A DNA stretch of 64,000 nucleotides from Cellulophaga baltica (GCF_018861125.1 NZ_JAHKQN010000015.1:379023-443022), one strand, 5' to 3'. Shown: positions 36,486 to 45,176, counted from the first letter of the stretch. Notes: a model not told the origin generated them from the sequence alone. A program made the numbers and translations.

Positions 36486-37874
36486 TTACAAACCGGCAAC
36501 TGTTTTAATTTCATTTATAATTTTATCAGCTAAAGCATCAGCTTTTGTTTGAGATCTAGCCTCTGTATAAATTCTAATAATTGGCTCAGTGTTTGATTTT
36601 CGTAAATGAACCCAATTTTCAGCAAAGTCAATCTTCACACCATCAATAGTTGAAATTTCTTCGTCTTTATATTTTTCAGCCATTGCGGTTAAAATACCAT
36701 CAACATCTAATTCAGGTGTTAATTGAATTTTCTTCTTACTCATAAAATATGAAGGGTAGCTGGCTTTTAAATCAGCAACTGTTCCGCCTTTTTCAGCCAT
36801 TAACATTAAAAATAATGCTGTCCCAACTAAAGAATCACGACCATAGTGACTTTCTGGGTAAATAATACCACCATTACCTTCACCACCAATAATCGCATTA
36901 TTAGCTTTCATTTTAGTAACCACATTAACTTCACCAACAGCGGCAGCTTCATAAGTACCACCATGTTTTTCGGTAATATCGCGTAATGCTCTTGATGATG
37001 ATAAATTAGAAACAGTATTTCCTTTTGTTTTTCCTAAAACATAATCTGCGCAAGCCACTAGCGTATACTCTTCACCAAACATTTCACCATCATCACTTAT
37101 AAAAGCCAAACGGTCAACATCAGGGTCAACAACAATTCCGAAATCTGCTTTTTCTTTTACCACTAAGTCACAGATATCGGCTAAATGTTCTTTTAAAGGC
37201 TCAGGATTGTGAGGAAAGTGTCCAGTTGGGTCACAATATAATTCAACAACTTCTACACCTAATTCTTTTAATAATTTAGGAATGGCAATACCTCCAGTAG
37301 AATTAACACCGTCAACCACTACTTTAAATTTTGCTTTTTTAATTGTTTCAGCGTCAACTAGAGGCAATTCTAAAACTTCATCAATGTGAATATCTATATA
37401 TGAATCATTTTTGATTATCTCACCCAAATTATCTACTTCGGAAAAATCAAAGTCTTCTTTCTCGGCAATTTCTAAAATGATAGCACCTTGGGCTGCATCT
37501 AAAAATTCCCCTTTTTCGTTTAATAATTTAAGGGCATTCCATTGTTTTGGGTTATGACTCGCCGTTAAAATAATACCCCCATCTGCTTTTTCTAATGGTA
37601 CAGCTATTTCTACAGTTGGTGTAGTAGAGAGATCAAGGTCAATTACATCTATACCTAAACCTATTAAAGTAGAAACTACAATATTCTGAATCATTTCACC
37701 TGATAAACGAGCATCTCTACCGATTACAACTTTTAAGTTCTCTTTTTTAGAATAGCTTTTTAACCATATTCCATAAGCTGCTGCAAACTTTACTGCATCA
37801 ATTGGTGTTAAGTTATCTCCTGGCTTACCGCCAATAGTTCCTCTAATTCCTGAAATCGATTTTATTAATGTCAT
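36486..37874 (-). CDS. glmM: phosphoglucosamine mutase (phosphohexomutase family)
   Basis: 462 residues, full length for the alpha-D-phosphohexomutase fold. The phosphoserine loop is ILTAS106HNPKQWNALK, the Mg-binding loop VDPDVDRLAF, the sugar-specificity loop GGEGNGGIIYP and the phosphate-binding loop LRKSNTEPIIRIYTEA. It converts glucosamine-6-P to glucosamine-1-P for peptidoglycan and lipid A. A phosphomanno/glucomutase role is possible, since Bacteroidota have several paralogs. An exact -7 box is at 37894-37901. Confidence 0.82.
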   Translation of the reverse strand: MTLIKSISGIRGTIGGKPGDNLTPIDAVKFAAAYGIWLKSYSKKENLKVVIGRDARLSGEMIQNIVVSTLIGLGIDVIDLDLSTTPTVEIAVPLEKADGGIILTASHNPKQWNALKLLNEKGEFLDAAQGAIILEIAEKEDFDFSEVDNLGEIIKNDSYIDIHIDEVLELPLVDAETIKKAKFKVVVDGVNSTGGIAIPKLLKELGVEVVELYCDPTGHFPHNPEPLKEHLADICDLVVKEKADFGIVVDPDVDRLAFISDDGEMFGEEYTLVACADYVLGKTKGNTVSNLSSSRALRDITEKHGGTYEAAAVGEVNVVTKMKANNAIIGGEGNGGIIYPESHYGRDSLVGTALFLMLMAEKGGTVADLKASYPSYFMSKKKIQLTPELDVDGILTAMAEKYKDEEISTIDGVKIDFAENWVHLRKSNTEPIIRIYTEARSQTKADALADKIINEIKTVAGL

Positions 37875-37893
37875 TGTGTTTATTAATTTTTAA

Positions 37894-37901
37894 CAAATAT
37901 A
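37894..37901 (-). promoter_or_regulatory. candidate -7 box of glmM
   Basis: Minus strand TATATTTG, exact for TAnnTTTG, 19 bases before the glmM start. Confidence 0.4.
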
Positions 37902-37969
37902 ACGGTATCGGACGGAATGCTATTGTGCTAATTTGTAAATTCGAAGTTAATTGTCTTTACTGTAAGCTT

Positions 37970-38554
37970 ATGAATTTTTTAGCGCATATATATTTATCTT
38001 TTGATGATGATGAAATAACTATTGGCAATTTTATTGCAGATAGTATTAGAGGTAATAAGTACAAACATTTACCAGAACGTATACAAAAAGGCATAAAACT
38101 ACACCGATTCATTGATAGTTTTACTGATGCGCACCCAACAGTACGGCAGAGTACAAAACGTTTGCATAAAAATTATAGTCATTATAGTGGTGTAATTGTA
38201 GATATTTTTTATGATCATTTTTTAGCAAAGAATTGGAATACATATTCTGATATTCCTCTATATGTTTTTGTAGATAATTTTTATAATTTGTTAGAAGATA
38301 ATTACGTGATATTACCTGAAAATACAAAGCGCATGATGCCCTATATGATTTCTGATAATTGGATATTAAATTATGCAAAAATGGATGGAATTGGTAGAGT
38401 GTTAAACGGCGTAAATAGGCGAACGAACAACAAATCTAAGATGAATTTTGCAATTCTTGATTTAGAGCAACATTATTACGATTTTGAAAAAGAATTCACC
38501 TCATTTTTTGAAGAACTAACTACTTATTCAAAACAAAAGTATTTATCTTTATAG
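37970..38554 (+). CDS. AcpH/DUF479-like acyl carrier protein phosphodiesterase
   Basis: 195 residues from the ATG at 37970. The longer frame from 37868 would overlap glmM and add 34 unrelated residues, so it is rejected. The sequence opens MNFLAHIYLSFDDDEITIGNFIADSIRGNKY and continues RIQKGIKLHRFIDSFTDAHPTV and HYSGVIVDIFYDHFLAKNW, the HD-like metal-site residues of ACP hydrolase, which removes 4-phosphopantetheine from ACP. Cytosolic. The gamma-glutamyltransferase gene follows after 24 bases. Confidence 0.82.
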   Translation: MNFLAHIYLSFDDDEITIGNFIADSIRGNKYKHLPERIQKGIKLHRFIDSFTDAHPTVRQSTKRLHKNYSHYSGVIVDIFYDHFLAKNWNTYSDIPLYVFVDNFYNLLEDNYVILPENTKRMMPYMISDNWILNYAKMDGIGRVLNGVNRRTNNKSKMNFAILDLEQHYYDFEKEFTSFFEELTTYSKQKYLSL

Positions 38555-38578
38555 TTAACGATAACCAAACCTAAAAAA

Positions 38579-40264
38579 ATGAAAAAGATTACGCTTCTAT
38601 TTTTAACCTCTCTCCTATTTATTCAATGTAAAAAACAACCTGCAAGGCCTACTGGTGTGGTTTCAGACAAAGCAATGGTTGTTTCGGCACGAGAAGAAGC
38701 TTCAAAAATAGGCTCAGATATTATGGCAAAAGGCGGTAATGCTTTTGATGCAATGGTAGCTACAGAAATGGCATTAAATATAGCATATCCATTTGCAGGT
38801 AGTATTGGTGGTGGTGGATTTATGGTTTATAGAAAAGCTAATGGAGAAATTGGTAGTATTGATTACCGAGAGAAAGCGCCGTTAACTGCGCATAAAGATA
38901 TGTATTTAGATTCTTTAGGTAATGTAATACCAGGTAAAAGTACTGTTGGAGCAACGGCCGTTGGTGTACCTGGTGGTGTTGCAGGACTTATAGAAGTTCA
39001 CAAAAAATTAGGAAAATTGCCATTAAAAGATGTTTTAGCTCCAGTAATACAACTTGCAGAAAGAGGGTTTGTTGTTACAGAAAATCAAGCTAAAAGATTA
39101 GATAATGTAAGAGAGAAAATTATTGAAGTTAGCGGTGATAGTACTTTATTTGCACAAAAATATGTTGTTGGTGATACTATAAAACAACCCGCATTGGCCA
39201 ATACAATTCATACGATAGCCATGGAAGGGCATGATGGATTTTATAAAGGTAGAATTGCAAAAACTTTGTCTACATTTATTCAAGCTAATGGTGGTTATGT
39301 AACTGAAGAAGATTTAGCAAAGTATCAGGCAAAATGGAGAGAACCAGTAGTTTTTAATTATAAAAATTTAAAAGTGATTTCAATGAGTCCGCCTAGTAGT
39401 GGTGGCATAACTATGAATCAAATCTTTAAAATGATAGAGCCTTATGATATAGCTTCATTTGGTCACAATTCAACTAAAACAATTCAAGTTTTTACAGAAG
39501 CTTCACGTAGAGCTTATGCGGATAGAAATTACTTTTTGGGTGATCCTGATTTTGTTAGTATTCCTACAGAAAAATTAGTAAGCGAGGCTTATTTAAGTGG
39601 ACGTATGAGTGGTTTTTCCTTTGATAAAGCAACCAAGTCATCTGAAGTAGAAAGAGGAAATATTGAGATAGTAGAAAGTATGGAAACTACCCATTACTCT
39701 ATTGTTGATGCAGAAGGGAATGCTGTTTCGGTAACTGAAACTTTAAATGGAGCTTATGGTTCTAAATTATTTTGCGAAGAACTTGGGTTTTTCTTGAATA
39801 ATGAAATGGATGATTTTAGTTCTAAAGCAGGTGTTCCTAATATGTTCGGACTCATAGGTGCTGAAGCAAATAGTATTGAAGCTGAGAAAAGAATGTTGAG
39901 TAGTATGACGCCTACTATTGTTGAAAAAGAGGGTAAATTATGGATAGTAGTTGGTACGCCGGGTGGTTCTACAATTATTACTGCAGTAGCACAAACTATT
40001 TTAAATGCCTATGAGTACAATATGAGTATGCAAGATGCTGTAAATGCGCCAAGATTCCATCACCAGTGGTTGCCAGATATGGTAATTTTTGAACCATCTG
40101 GTTTTTCTTCAGCACTTAAAGCAAGTTTAAAAGATAAAGGGTATATTATTAATGAAGAACGAACTCCGATTATTGGTAAAGTAGATGCAATTCGTATCTT
40201 GCCAGACGGAAAATTAGAAGGTGGCGCCGATAAACGAGGTGATGATACCGCTGTAGGATTTTAA
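38579..40264 (+). CDS. ggt: gamma-glutamyltransferase (lipoprotein form)
   Basis: 561 residues. The N-terminus MKKITLLFLTSLLFIQCKKQP carries a lipobox with Cys 17, so it is probably an envelope lipoprotein. The core matches gamma-glutamyltranspeptidase: GGNAFDAMVATEMALN, AGSIGGGGFMVY, DYREKAP, and the autocleavage site before T370-T-H-Y-S that becomes the nucleophile of the small subunit; MLSSMTPTIV and GTPGGSTIITAV follow. It hydrolyses or transfers the gamma-glutamyl group of glutathione and related peptides. The next gene starts 5 bases after its stop. Confidence 0.93.
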   Translation: MKKITLLFLTSLLFIQCKKQPARPTGVVSDKAMVVSAREEASKIGSDIMAKGGNAFDAMVATEMALNIAYPFAGSIGGGGFMVYRKANGEIGSIDYREKAPLTAHKDMYLDSLGNVIPGKSTVGATAVGVPGGVAGLIEVHKKLGKLPLKDVLAPVIQLAERGFVVTENQAKRLDNVREKIIEVSGDSTLFAQKYVVGDTIKQPALANTIHTIAMEGHDGFYKGRIAKTLSTFIQANGGYVTEEDLAKYQAKWREPVVFNYKNLKVISMSPPSSGGITMNQIFKMIEPYDIASFGHNSTKTIQVFTEASRRAYADRNYFLGDPDFVSIPTEKLVSEAYLSGRMSGFSFDKATKSSEVERGNIEIVESMETTHYSIVDAEGNAVSVTETLNGAYGSKLFCEELGFFLNNEMDDFSSKAGVPNMFGLIGAEANSIEAEKRMLSSMTPTIVEKEGKLWIVVGTPGGSTIITAVAQTILNAYEYNMSMQDAVNAPRFHHQWLPDMVIFEPSGFSSALKASLKDKGYIINEERTPIIGKVDAIRILPDGKLEGGADKRGDDTAVGF

Positions 40265-40269
40265 AATAT

Positions 40270-40974
40270 ATGAAAAAAATATTCAAATTTTTATTGTTCG
40301 TTTTAGGTTTTTTAATTGTTACATTAACAATACTTTATGTAATTTATAATAAACCTTTACCTGAAGGAGAGAAAACTAATAAAGCTGATGTTTTGGCTCA
40401 TAAGATGTTGACGGCTATTAACAACGATGCATATAAAAATGCAAAGTTTTTTGAATGGTCATTTGCTGGCGGATCACATACCTATAAATGGGATAAACAA
40501 AATGGTGAAGTAGATGTAACCTGGAGTGATAAATTGGTAAAACTTAATTTGGGTAATTCAAATAAAAGTCAAGTTTTTGAAAATGGAGCTGAAGTTATAG
40601 GAGATTCAAAATTTGATTTAATTACGACCGCTACAGATTATTTTAATAACGATTCTTTTTGGTTAGTTGCACCCTTTAAAATTTTTGATAATGGTACTAC
40701 TCGTTCTATTGTAAATTTTGAAGACGGTACAGAAGGATTGATGGTTACTTATGAGTCTGGCGGCACTACTCCTGGTGATTCTTACGTATGGAAATTGAAT
40801 GAAAAAGATTTGCCCATAAGTTATCAAATGTGGGTAAAAATTATTCCTGTAGGTGGTTTAGAAGCTACATGGGATAATTGGAAACAAATGGAAAATGGTA
40901 TTTATTTACCTACATCACACAAACTCGGACCTATAACTTTAGACATGGGCAATGTTCGTTCTTACAATCAATAA
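40270..40974 (+). CDS. membrane-anchored protein of unknown function downstream of ggt
   Basis: 234 residues. One N-terminal helix (IFKFLLFVLGFLIVTLTILYVIY) without a cleavage site anchors a periplasmic domain. The domain is rich in aromatic residues and short strands (AKFFEWSFAGGSHTYKWDKQ, NGEVDVTWSDKLVKL, SYVWKLNEKDLPISYQMWVKIIPVGGLEATWDNW), giving a lipoprotein-carrier-like or open-barrel impression, but I recognise no family. Translational coupling with ggt is likely, and a 51-residue basic ORF follows after 3 bases. Confidence 0.65.
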   Translation: MKKIFKFLLFVLGFLIVTLTILYVIYNKPLPEGEKTNKADVLAHKMLTAINNDAYKNAKFFEWSFAGGSHTYKWDKQNGEVDVTWSDKLVKLNLGNSNKSQVFENGAEVIGDSKFDLITTATDYFNNDSFWLVAPFKIFDNGTTRSIVNFEDGTEGLMVTYESGGTTPGDSYVWKLNEKDLPISYQMWVKIIPVGGLEATWDNWKQMENGIYLPTSHKLGPITLDMGNVRSYNQ

Positions 40975-40977
40975 GTT

Positions 40978-41133
40978 ATGACTAAGAAAGGAAAAGAGAA
41001 AAATACTAAAAATAAAGCCAAGCACACCAAGCTAATGAATCGGAAGATTAATAAATTACGTGATGAAAAAGTAACTAGAAAAGAGCGTTTAAAAGAGATT
41101 ATGAAAAAAGCTCAAGAGAAAGAGAGTAAGTAA
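40978..41133 (+). CDS. 51-residue lysine-rich basic protein
   Basis: ATG at 40978, TAA at 41131-41133. Translation gives MTKKGKEKNTKNKAKHTKLM followed by NRKINKLRDEKVTRKERLK and EIMKKAQEKESK: about 20 Lys/Arg, no aromatic residue, helical from the middle on. It starts 3 bases after the preceding stop, so it looks like the last cistron of the ggt unit. The composition fits an RNA- or nucleic-acid-binding micro-protein or ribosome-associated peptide; no family is recognised. Confidence 0.5.
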   Translation: MTKKGKEKNTKNKAKHTKLMNRKINKLRDEKVTRKERLKEIMKKAQEKESK

Positions 41134-41174
41134 TAAACAAGCATTTTTTAATTGATATAGGTTGCTTAAAATAG

Positions 41175-41945
41175 ATGATTTTGGAACAGTTAATAACAAT
41201 TAGAAAACATACTATCACACTAATAAAGATTGAGAATAATTACAAGCATCACGGAACAGGTGTACTTATGGTTTTAAAAGATAAGTATTTACTTGTTACA
41301 GCAGGTCATGTACTTGATGATTTAGAAAAATTATTTATTCCATTGGAAAATGGAAAAATAATGTTTAAACCTGGTGGTAAATTAATTACCAATTCCGTTA
41401 TAGAAGATAGAGAGAATGATTTTATAGATATTGGAGTATTAATTTTAGATAGAAATAGTGTAAAAGCATTAAAAACATCGTATCAATTTTTAAAAGAAGA
41501 ACAAATTATAATTAATCACAATTTTTTGGTACAAGATGATTATTTGATTTTCGGGTTTCCATCAACTTGGTCAAAAAAATCGTATACGAGAAAATCATAC
41601 CATATTCGTCCTTTTTGCAATTTAACTAACCCCGTAAATGTTTCTGAATATTCCAAATATAAAAGAAAAAGTTATTTAAATATAATTGTTAATTATAATA
41701 GGAAACAAACTTTAAATACAAAATCAAAAACTTTAAGTTTTGGTCCAGATTTATTTGGAATGAGTGGTTGTGGTTTATGGGATATATCCAATTTTCCCTT
41801 AGTACATTTAGTTGCAATAATGACTGATTGGCCAAAAGAAAACAGATCAAAAATAATAGGGGTAAGAATGGATATTGTCACTGAATTATTAAGGAAACAG
41901 TATCATTTAAATTTGCCTGAGTCTAATTTATTTAAATTATCATAA
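41175..41945 (+). CDS. trypsin-fold serine protease-like protein without export signal
   Basis: 256 residues. A chymotrypsin-like triad can be assigned: His45 in LLVTAGHVLDDL, Asp85 in NDFIDIGVLIL, Ser197 in LFGMSGCGLWD, with GTGVLM as the first barrel strand. There is no signal peptide or membrane helix, so it should be cytosolic, unlike DegP-type proteases, and there is no PDZ domain. Similar stand-alone trypsin-like proteins occur in bacterial accessory and defence loci. Its neighbours (a basic ORF and ppnP) give no clue. Single gene by spacing. Confidence 0.65.
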   Translation: MILEQLITIRKHTITLIKIENNYKHHGTGVLMVLKDKYLLVTAGHVLDDLEKLFIPLENGKIMFKPGGKLITNSVIEDRENDFIDIGVLILDRNSVKALKTSYQFLKEEQIIINHNFLVQDDYLIFGFPSTWSKKSYTRKSYHIRPFCNLTNPVNVSEYSKYKRKSYLNIIVNYNRKQTLNTKSKTLSFGPDLFGMSGCGLWDISNFPLVHLVAIMTDWPKENRSKIIGVRMDIVTELLRKQYHLNLPESNLFKLS

Positions 41946-41973
41946 ATTTGTATTTAAATACAAAAACTTATAA

Positions 41974-42255
41974 ATGTTTAAAACAAATTCTTATTTTGAC
42001 GATAAAGTAATATCAATAGCTTTTGAAAACCAAGAAGGTAAAGCTACAGTTGGTGTAATGGCTCCCGGTGAGTATACATTTGGTACTACATCAGTTGAAT
42101 TTATGACTGTAGTTTCTGGTGAAATGCATGTGCAATTACCTGGTAGTGATGATTGGAAAAATTATAAACCTTTTGAGACATTTAAAGTAGAAGCTGAGAA
42201 ATCTTTTAATGTAAAAGTAACTACAGATACTTCGTATAGGTGTATTTATAAATAG
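41974..42255 (+). CDS. ppnP: pyrimidine/purine nucleoside phosphorylase PpnP (cupin fold)
   Basis: 93 residues, exactly the family size. The sequence FDDKVISIAFENQEGKATVGVMAPGEYTFGTTSVEFMTVVSGEM and the final SYRCIYK are the DUF1255/YaiE pattern. The enzyme phosphorolyses several nucleosides with a small cupin barrel. Cytosolic. It converges on the repressor gene with 3 bases between stops. Confidence 0.93.
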   Translation: MFKTNSYFDDKVISIAFENQEGKATVGVMAPGEYTFGTTSVEFMTVVSGEMHVQLPGSDDWKNYKPFETFKVEAEKSFNVKVTTDTSYRCIYK

Positions 42256-42258
42256 GGC

Positions 42259-43017
42259 TTAGTTAATTCTTTTAAGTTGGCGTTTTAAATCATCCATGGA
42301 TTCTTGTAATTGGCGTAATAATCCACTTTCGGTAGTAGCATCAACGTTGAAAGTAATTTTGCTATTTACTTCCCAAATTTCTTGAATTTGAAATGGCTTA
42401 ATTTCATAAGGCGGATATGTTTCGTTCAGTGAAATTAAAGTTACGTTGTTTGAGTTTGGTTTTCGTTCTACTTTTTTTACTAAAACAGAATCTTGTAAAA
42501 CAACAACATACATTTTGTTAGCACTCACGGCATCTACATGCTCAATTGCTTTAGCAAGCACCCACTCTCCTGATCTTAAATTAGGTAACATACTATCACC
42601 TTCAACTTGAAAACCTCTGTAGGTAGAATTTCTAAATTCTGGAATTGGTAAATCAAATGCTGGTAACTGTTCGTACCAACTGGTGTCTGCGATATTTTGA
42701 GGATAACCTGCCGCTGCTTTAGCATTTACTAAAACCATGTTTTCATTATCAGAAGCATTAACAGTAACAACCTTTGGAATAACGCTAGTCTGCGAGGTTT
42801 CTAAATACTTGTTTTCAGTTTCACCAAATAACCACAACGGATTAATCTTAAACTGCTTTAGTAATTCTGAAACTACTTTTCCTGATAATTTGGTTCTACC
42901 ACGTTCAATATCTGCTGTGGTATTTTTAACACCTAGTAGCTTTGCAAATTCTGCTTGAGTAAAACCTAAATCCCTACGAATTTCAATAAAACGTTTTAAA
43001 GTAATTTCATTTTCCAT
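42259..43017 (-). CDS. LexA-like repressor: HTH (XRE) plus peptidase S24 domain
   Basis: 252 residues. Residues ~5-65 are an XRE-type helix-turn-helix (FTQAEFAKLLGVKNTTADIERGR). Residues ~95-225 are a LexA/UmuD-type self-cleaving domain with the scissile Ala103-Gly104 in KAAAGYP, Ser142 in VEGDSMLPN and the general-base Lys at 181/182 in VLVKKVER. A short C-terminal coiled coil (LRQLQESMDDLKRQLKRI) could help dimerise. It should act as a DNA-damage-cleaved repressor. It is divergent from the radical SAM/DUF4130 repair operon, and the shared region has several copies of GGATTATTTCC, the probable operator. Confidence 0.88.
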   Translation of the reverse strand: MENEITLKRFIEIRRDLGFTQAEFAKLLGVKNTTADIERGRTKLSGKVVSELLKQFKINPLWLFGETENKYLETSQTSVIPKVVTVNASDNENMVLVNAKAAAGYPQNIADTSWYEQLPAFDLPIPEFRNSTYRGFQVEGDSMLPNLRSGEWVLAKAIEHVDAVSANKMYVVVLQDSVLVKKVERKPNSNNVTLISLNETYPPYEIKPFQIQEIWEVNSKITFNVDATTESGLLRQLQESMDDLKRQLKRIN

Positions 43018-43038
43018 ACTAAATTATCTAAAGTGCTG

Positions 43039-43067
43039 TAAATATACGCTATTTGGATTATTTCCAA
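43039..43067 (-). promoter_or_regulatory. promoter of the S24 repressor gene
   Basis: Minus strand TTG (43067-43065), an 18-base spacer, then TATATTTA (43046-43039), 7/8 to TAnnTTTG, 21 bases before the start. The -33 side overlaps the first operator copy (43055-43065), which implies autorepression. Confidence 0.5.
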
Positions 43068-43125
43068 AAATAATATTGGATTATTTCCGTTTAAAGGAAA
43101 TAATCCATAATTTTGGATTAATTAC
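43055..43125. promoter_or_regulatory. operator array GGATTATTTCC
   Basis: Exact copies are at 43055-43065 (+), 43078-43088 (+) and 43096-43106 (as GGAAATAATCC). The last two form a perfect dyad with a 7-base spacer, extended by one T-A pair on each side. A 9/11 copy lies at 43115-43125. Placement over both divergent promoters fits binding by the adjacent HTH-S24 repressor. Confidence 0.7.
43108..43115 (+). promoter_or_regulatory. -7 box of the repair operon
   Basis: TAATTTTG, exact for TAnnTTTG, starts 2 bases after the operator dyad and ends 18 bases before the ATG at 43134. The dyad occupies the spacer and -33 region. Confidence 0.5.
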
Positions 43126-43133
43126 TGTTTGTT

Positions 43134-44393
43134 ATGTCTTTTGAAAGAATTCGTGAAAAATTAAATATTTTAGCTGATGCAGCTAAATACGATGTGTCAT
43201 GCTCTAGTAGTGGTAGTACACGTACCAACAAAAATAAAGGTTTAGGTGATACAGGTACAGGTATTTGTCATACATATACTGAAGACGGTCGTTGCGTTTC
43301 TTTATTAAAAATTTTAATGACCAACTACTGCATTTTTGATTGTGCTTACTGCGTAACTCGTAAGAGTAATGACATAAAACGTGCAGCCTTTAAAATTCAA
43401 GAAGTGGTAGATTTAACTATTAACTTTTACAGGCGGAATTATATTGAAGGTTTGTTCTTAAGTTCTGGTATTTTCAAAAGTGCTGATTATACCATGGAAC
43501 GTTTGATTGCAGTAGCTAAAAAGCTTCGCTTAGAAGAGAATTTTAATGGTTATATACATTTAAAGTCTATTCCAGGAGCTAGCGATGAGTTAATGCGTGA
43601 AGCAGGATTATATGCAGACCGTTTGTCTGTAAACATTGAAATACCTACAATATCAGGACTTAAACTTTTAGCTCCGGATAAAAAGCATGAAGATTTTGTA
43701 AAACCAATGCTTAAGGTAAAGAATGAAATTATTCAATATAAAGCAGAAAAAAAAATTATAAAAAGCACACCAATATATGCACCTGCTGGGCAAAGCACCC
43801 AAATGATTGTTGGTGCTACTGGTGAGTCAGATAAAGATATCATGTACACCGCAAATCATTTTTATAAAAATTATAACATGAAAAGAGTCTATTATTCAGG
43901 TTATGTGCCAGTAATAGAAGATTCTCGTTTGCCTGCATTAGGATCTCAAGTACCAATGTTACGAGAAAACAGACTGTATCAAACAGATTGGTTGTTGCGT
44001 TTTTATGGGTTTAGTGTCAATGAGATTTTAAATGATGTAAACCCTAATTTAGATATTGATGTTGATCCTAAATTAGGTTGGGCTTTACGTAATATGAATG
44101 AGTTTCCTATTGATGTAAATACTGCATCACCTAAAATGCTAGCTAGAATTCCTGGTTTAGGTATGTATTCAGTAAGTAAAATCGTAAAAGCTAGAAAGTT
44201 TAGAAGATTGAATTGGTATCATTTAAAAAAGATAGGTGTTGCTTTAAATAGAGCGCAGTATTTCATGATTTGTGATGCAAATGAATGGCATCATAAAGAT
44301 TTGCAACCAGCACAAATTAAAGGTTTAATACTTCAAAATTCGAAAGGCAAGTTTAGGTCGAGTTATAGTGCGCAGTTGAGTTTGTTTAATTAA
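43134..44393 (+). CDS. putative DNA modification/repair radical SAM protein
   Basis: 419 residues. The radical SAM cluster motif is MTNYCIFDCAYCVTRKSN (Cys x3 Cys x2 Cys), followed by FLSSGIFKSADYTMERLI and a C-terminal helix-hairpin-helix-like part (FPIDVNTASPKMLARIPGLGMYSVSKIVKARK) for DNA binding. This matches the family described as putative DNA modification/repair radical SAM proteins that always neighbour a DUF4130 gene. A spore-photoproduct-lyase-like repair reaction is an attractive but unproven guess. It is first in an operon under the S24 repressor's operators; the partner gene starts 9 bases after its stop. Confidence 0.88.
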   Translation: MSFERIREKLNILADAAKYDVSCSSSGSTRTNKNKGLGDTGTGICHTYTEDGRCVSLLKILMTNYCIFDCAYCVTRKSNDIKRAAFKIQEVVDLTINFYRRNYIEGLFLSSGIFKSADYTMERLIAVAKKLRLEENFNGYIHLKSIPGASDELMREAGLYADRLSVNIEIPTISGLKLLAPDKKHEDFVKPMLKVKNEIIQYKAEKKIIKSTPIYAPAGQSTQMIVGATGESDKDIMYTANHFYKNYNMKRVYYSGYVPVIEDSRLPALGSQVPMLRENRLYQTDWLLRFYGFSVNEILNDVNPNLDIDVDPKLGWALRNMNEFPIDVNTASPKMLARIPGLGMYSVSKIVKARKFRRLNWYHLKKIGVALNRAQYFMICDANEWHHKDLQPAQIKGLILQNSKGKFRSSYSAQLSLFN

Positions 44394-44402
44394 AAAACAA
44401 TT

Positions 44403-45176
44403 ATGAATGAAGCTAAAAATTTAATTTACGACGGTTCTTTTAATGGATTTCTAACAGCGGTTTTTGTTGCTTTTGAAGAAAAAATTGAGGTTTCAAACAT
44501 TCAAAATGAATCAATTGCGCAACAAGGTTTATTTTCTGATTCAGAAAAAATTTACACCGATGATGACAAAGCTAAAAGAGTCTGGAATGGTATTCAGAAA
44601 AAGAGTAAACAAGCTTCAAGTAGTCTTTATTTTGCTTTTTTAAGTGAAACTGATGGAATTGAACTTTTGGCATATTATTACATTCAAAAGTTATTTTCAT
44701 ATAAACAAAAAGTACATTTAAATTACGCTGATGATATTGTTTTAAAAATTAACCAAATAGCAAAATCTGTTGGAAGAGAAAAACACCGAATGGAAGCTTT
44801 TGTTCGATTTCAATTAACAAAAGATAGTATTTATTTCGCAAATATTGAACCTGATTTTAATGTATTGCCTTTGATATCAAAGCATTTTAAAGATAGGTAT
44901 GCCGATCAACAATGGATTATTTATGATTTAAAGCGCAAGTATGGTTTGTTTTATAATCTTGAATCTGTTGAAATAATAGCTTTAGACCTTGATATAGCTC
45001 ATACAAATAGTATTTATAAAAGCAGTGCATTTACTACTGAAGAACATGATTTTCAGCAATTATGGAATGATTATTTTAAAAGTACAAATATAAAATCTAG
45101 AATAAATTTAAAGTTACATACACAGCATGTGCCTAAAAGATATTGGAAATATTTGAGTGAGAAAAAAGCGATGTAA
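44403..45176 (+). CDS. TIGR03915/DUF4130-family putative DNA repair protein
   Basis: 257 residues. It begins LIYDGSFNGFLTAVFVAFEEKIE, continues with KRVWNGIQKK and has the DUF4130 core GREKHRMEAFVRFQLTKDSIYFANIEPDFNVLPLISKHFKDRYADQQWIIYDLKRKYGLFY. The C-terminus HVPKRYWKYLSEK resembles the end that other members use for a zinc or uracil-glycosylase-like extension. Known only as the constant partner of the radical SAM protein; the biochemical role is unproven. A hairpin at its stop (45156-45186) may end the operon. Confidence 0.85.
   Translation: MNEAKNLIYDGSFNGFLTAVFVAFEEKIEVSNIQNESIAQQGLFSDSEKIYTDDDKAKRVWNGIQKKSKQASSSLYFAFLSETDGIELLAYYYIQKLFSYKQKVHLNYADDIVLKINQIAKSVGREKHRMEAFVRFQLTKDSIYFANIEPDFNVLPLISKHFKDRYADQQWIIYDLKRKYGLFYNLESVEIIALDLDIAHTNSIYKSSAFTTEEHDFQQLWNDYFKSTNIKSRINLKLHTQHVPKRYWKYLSEKKAM

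Noticed and set aside
37868-37969. N-terminal extension of the AcpH-like protein
   Set aside because: It overlaps the start of glmM, precedes the family's usual MNFLAH start and has unrelated composition.
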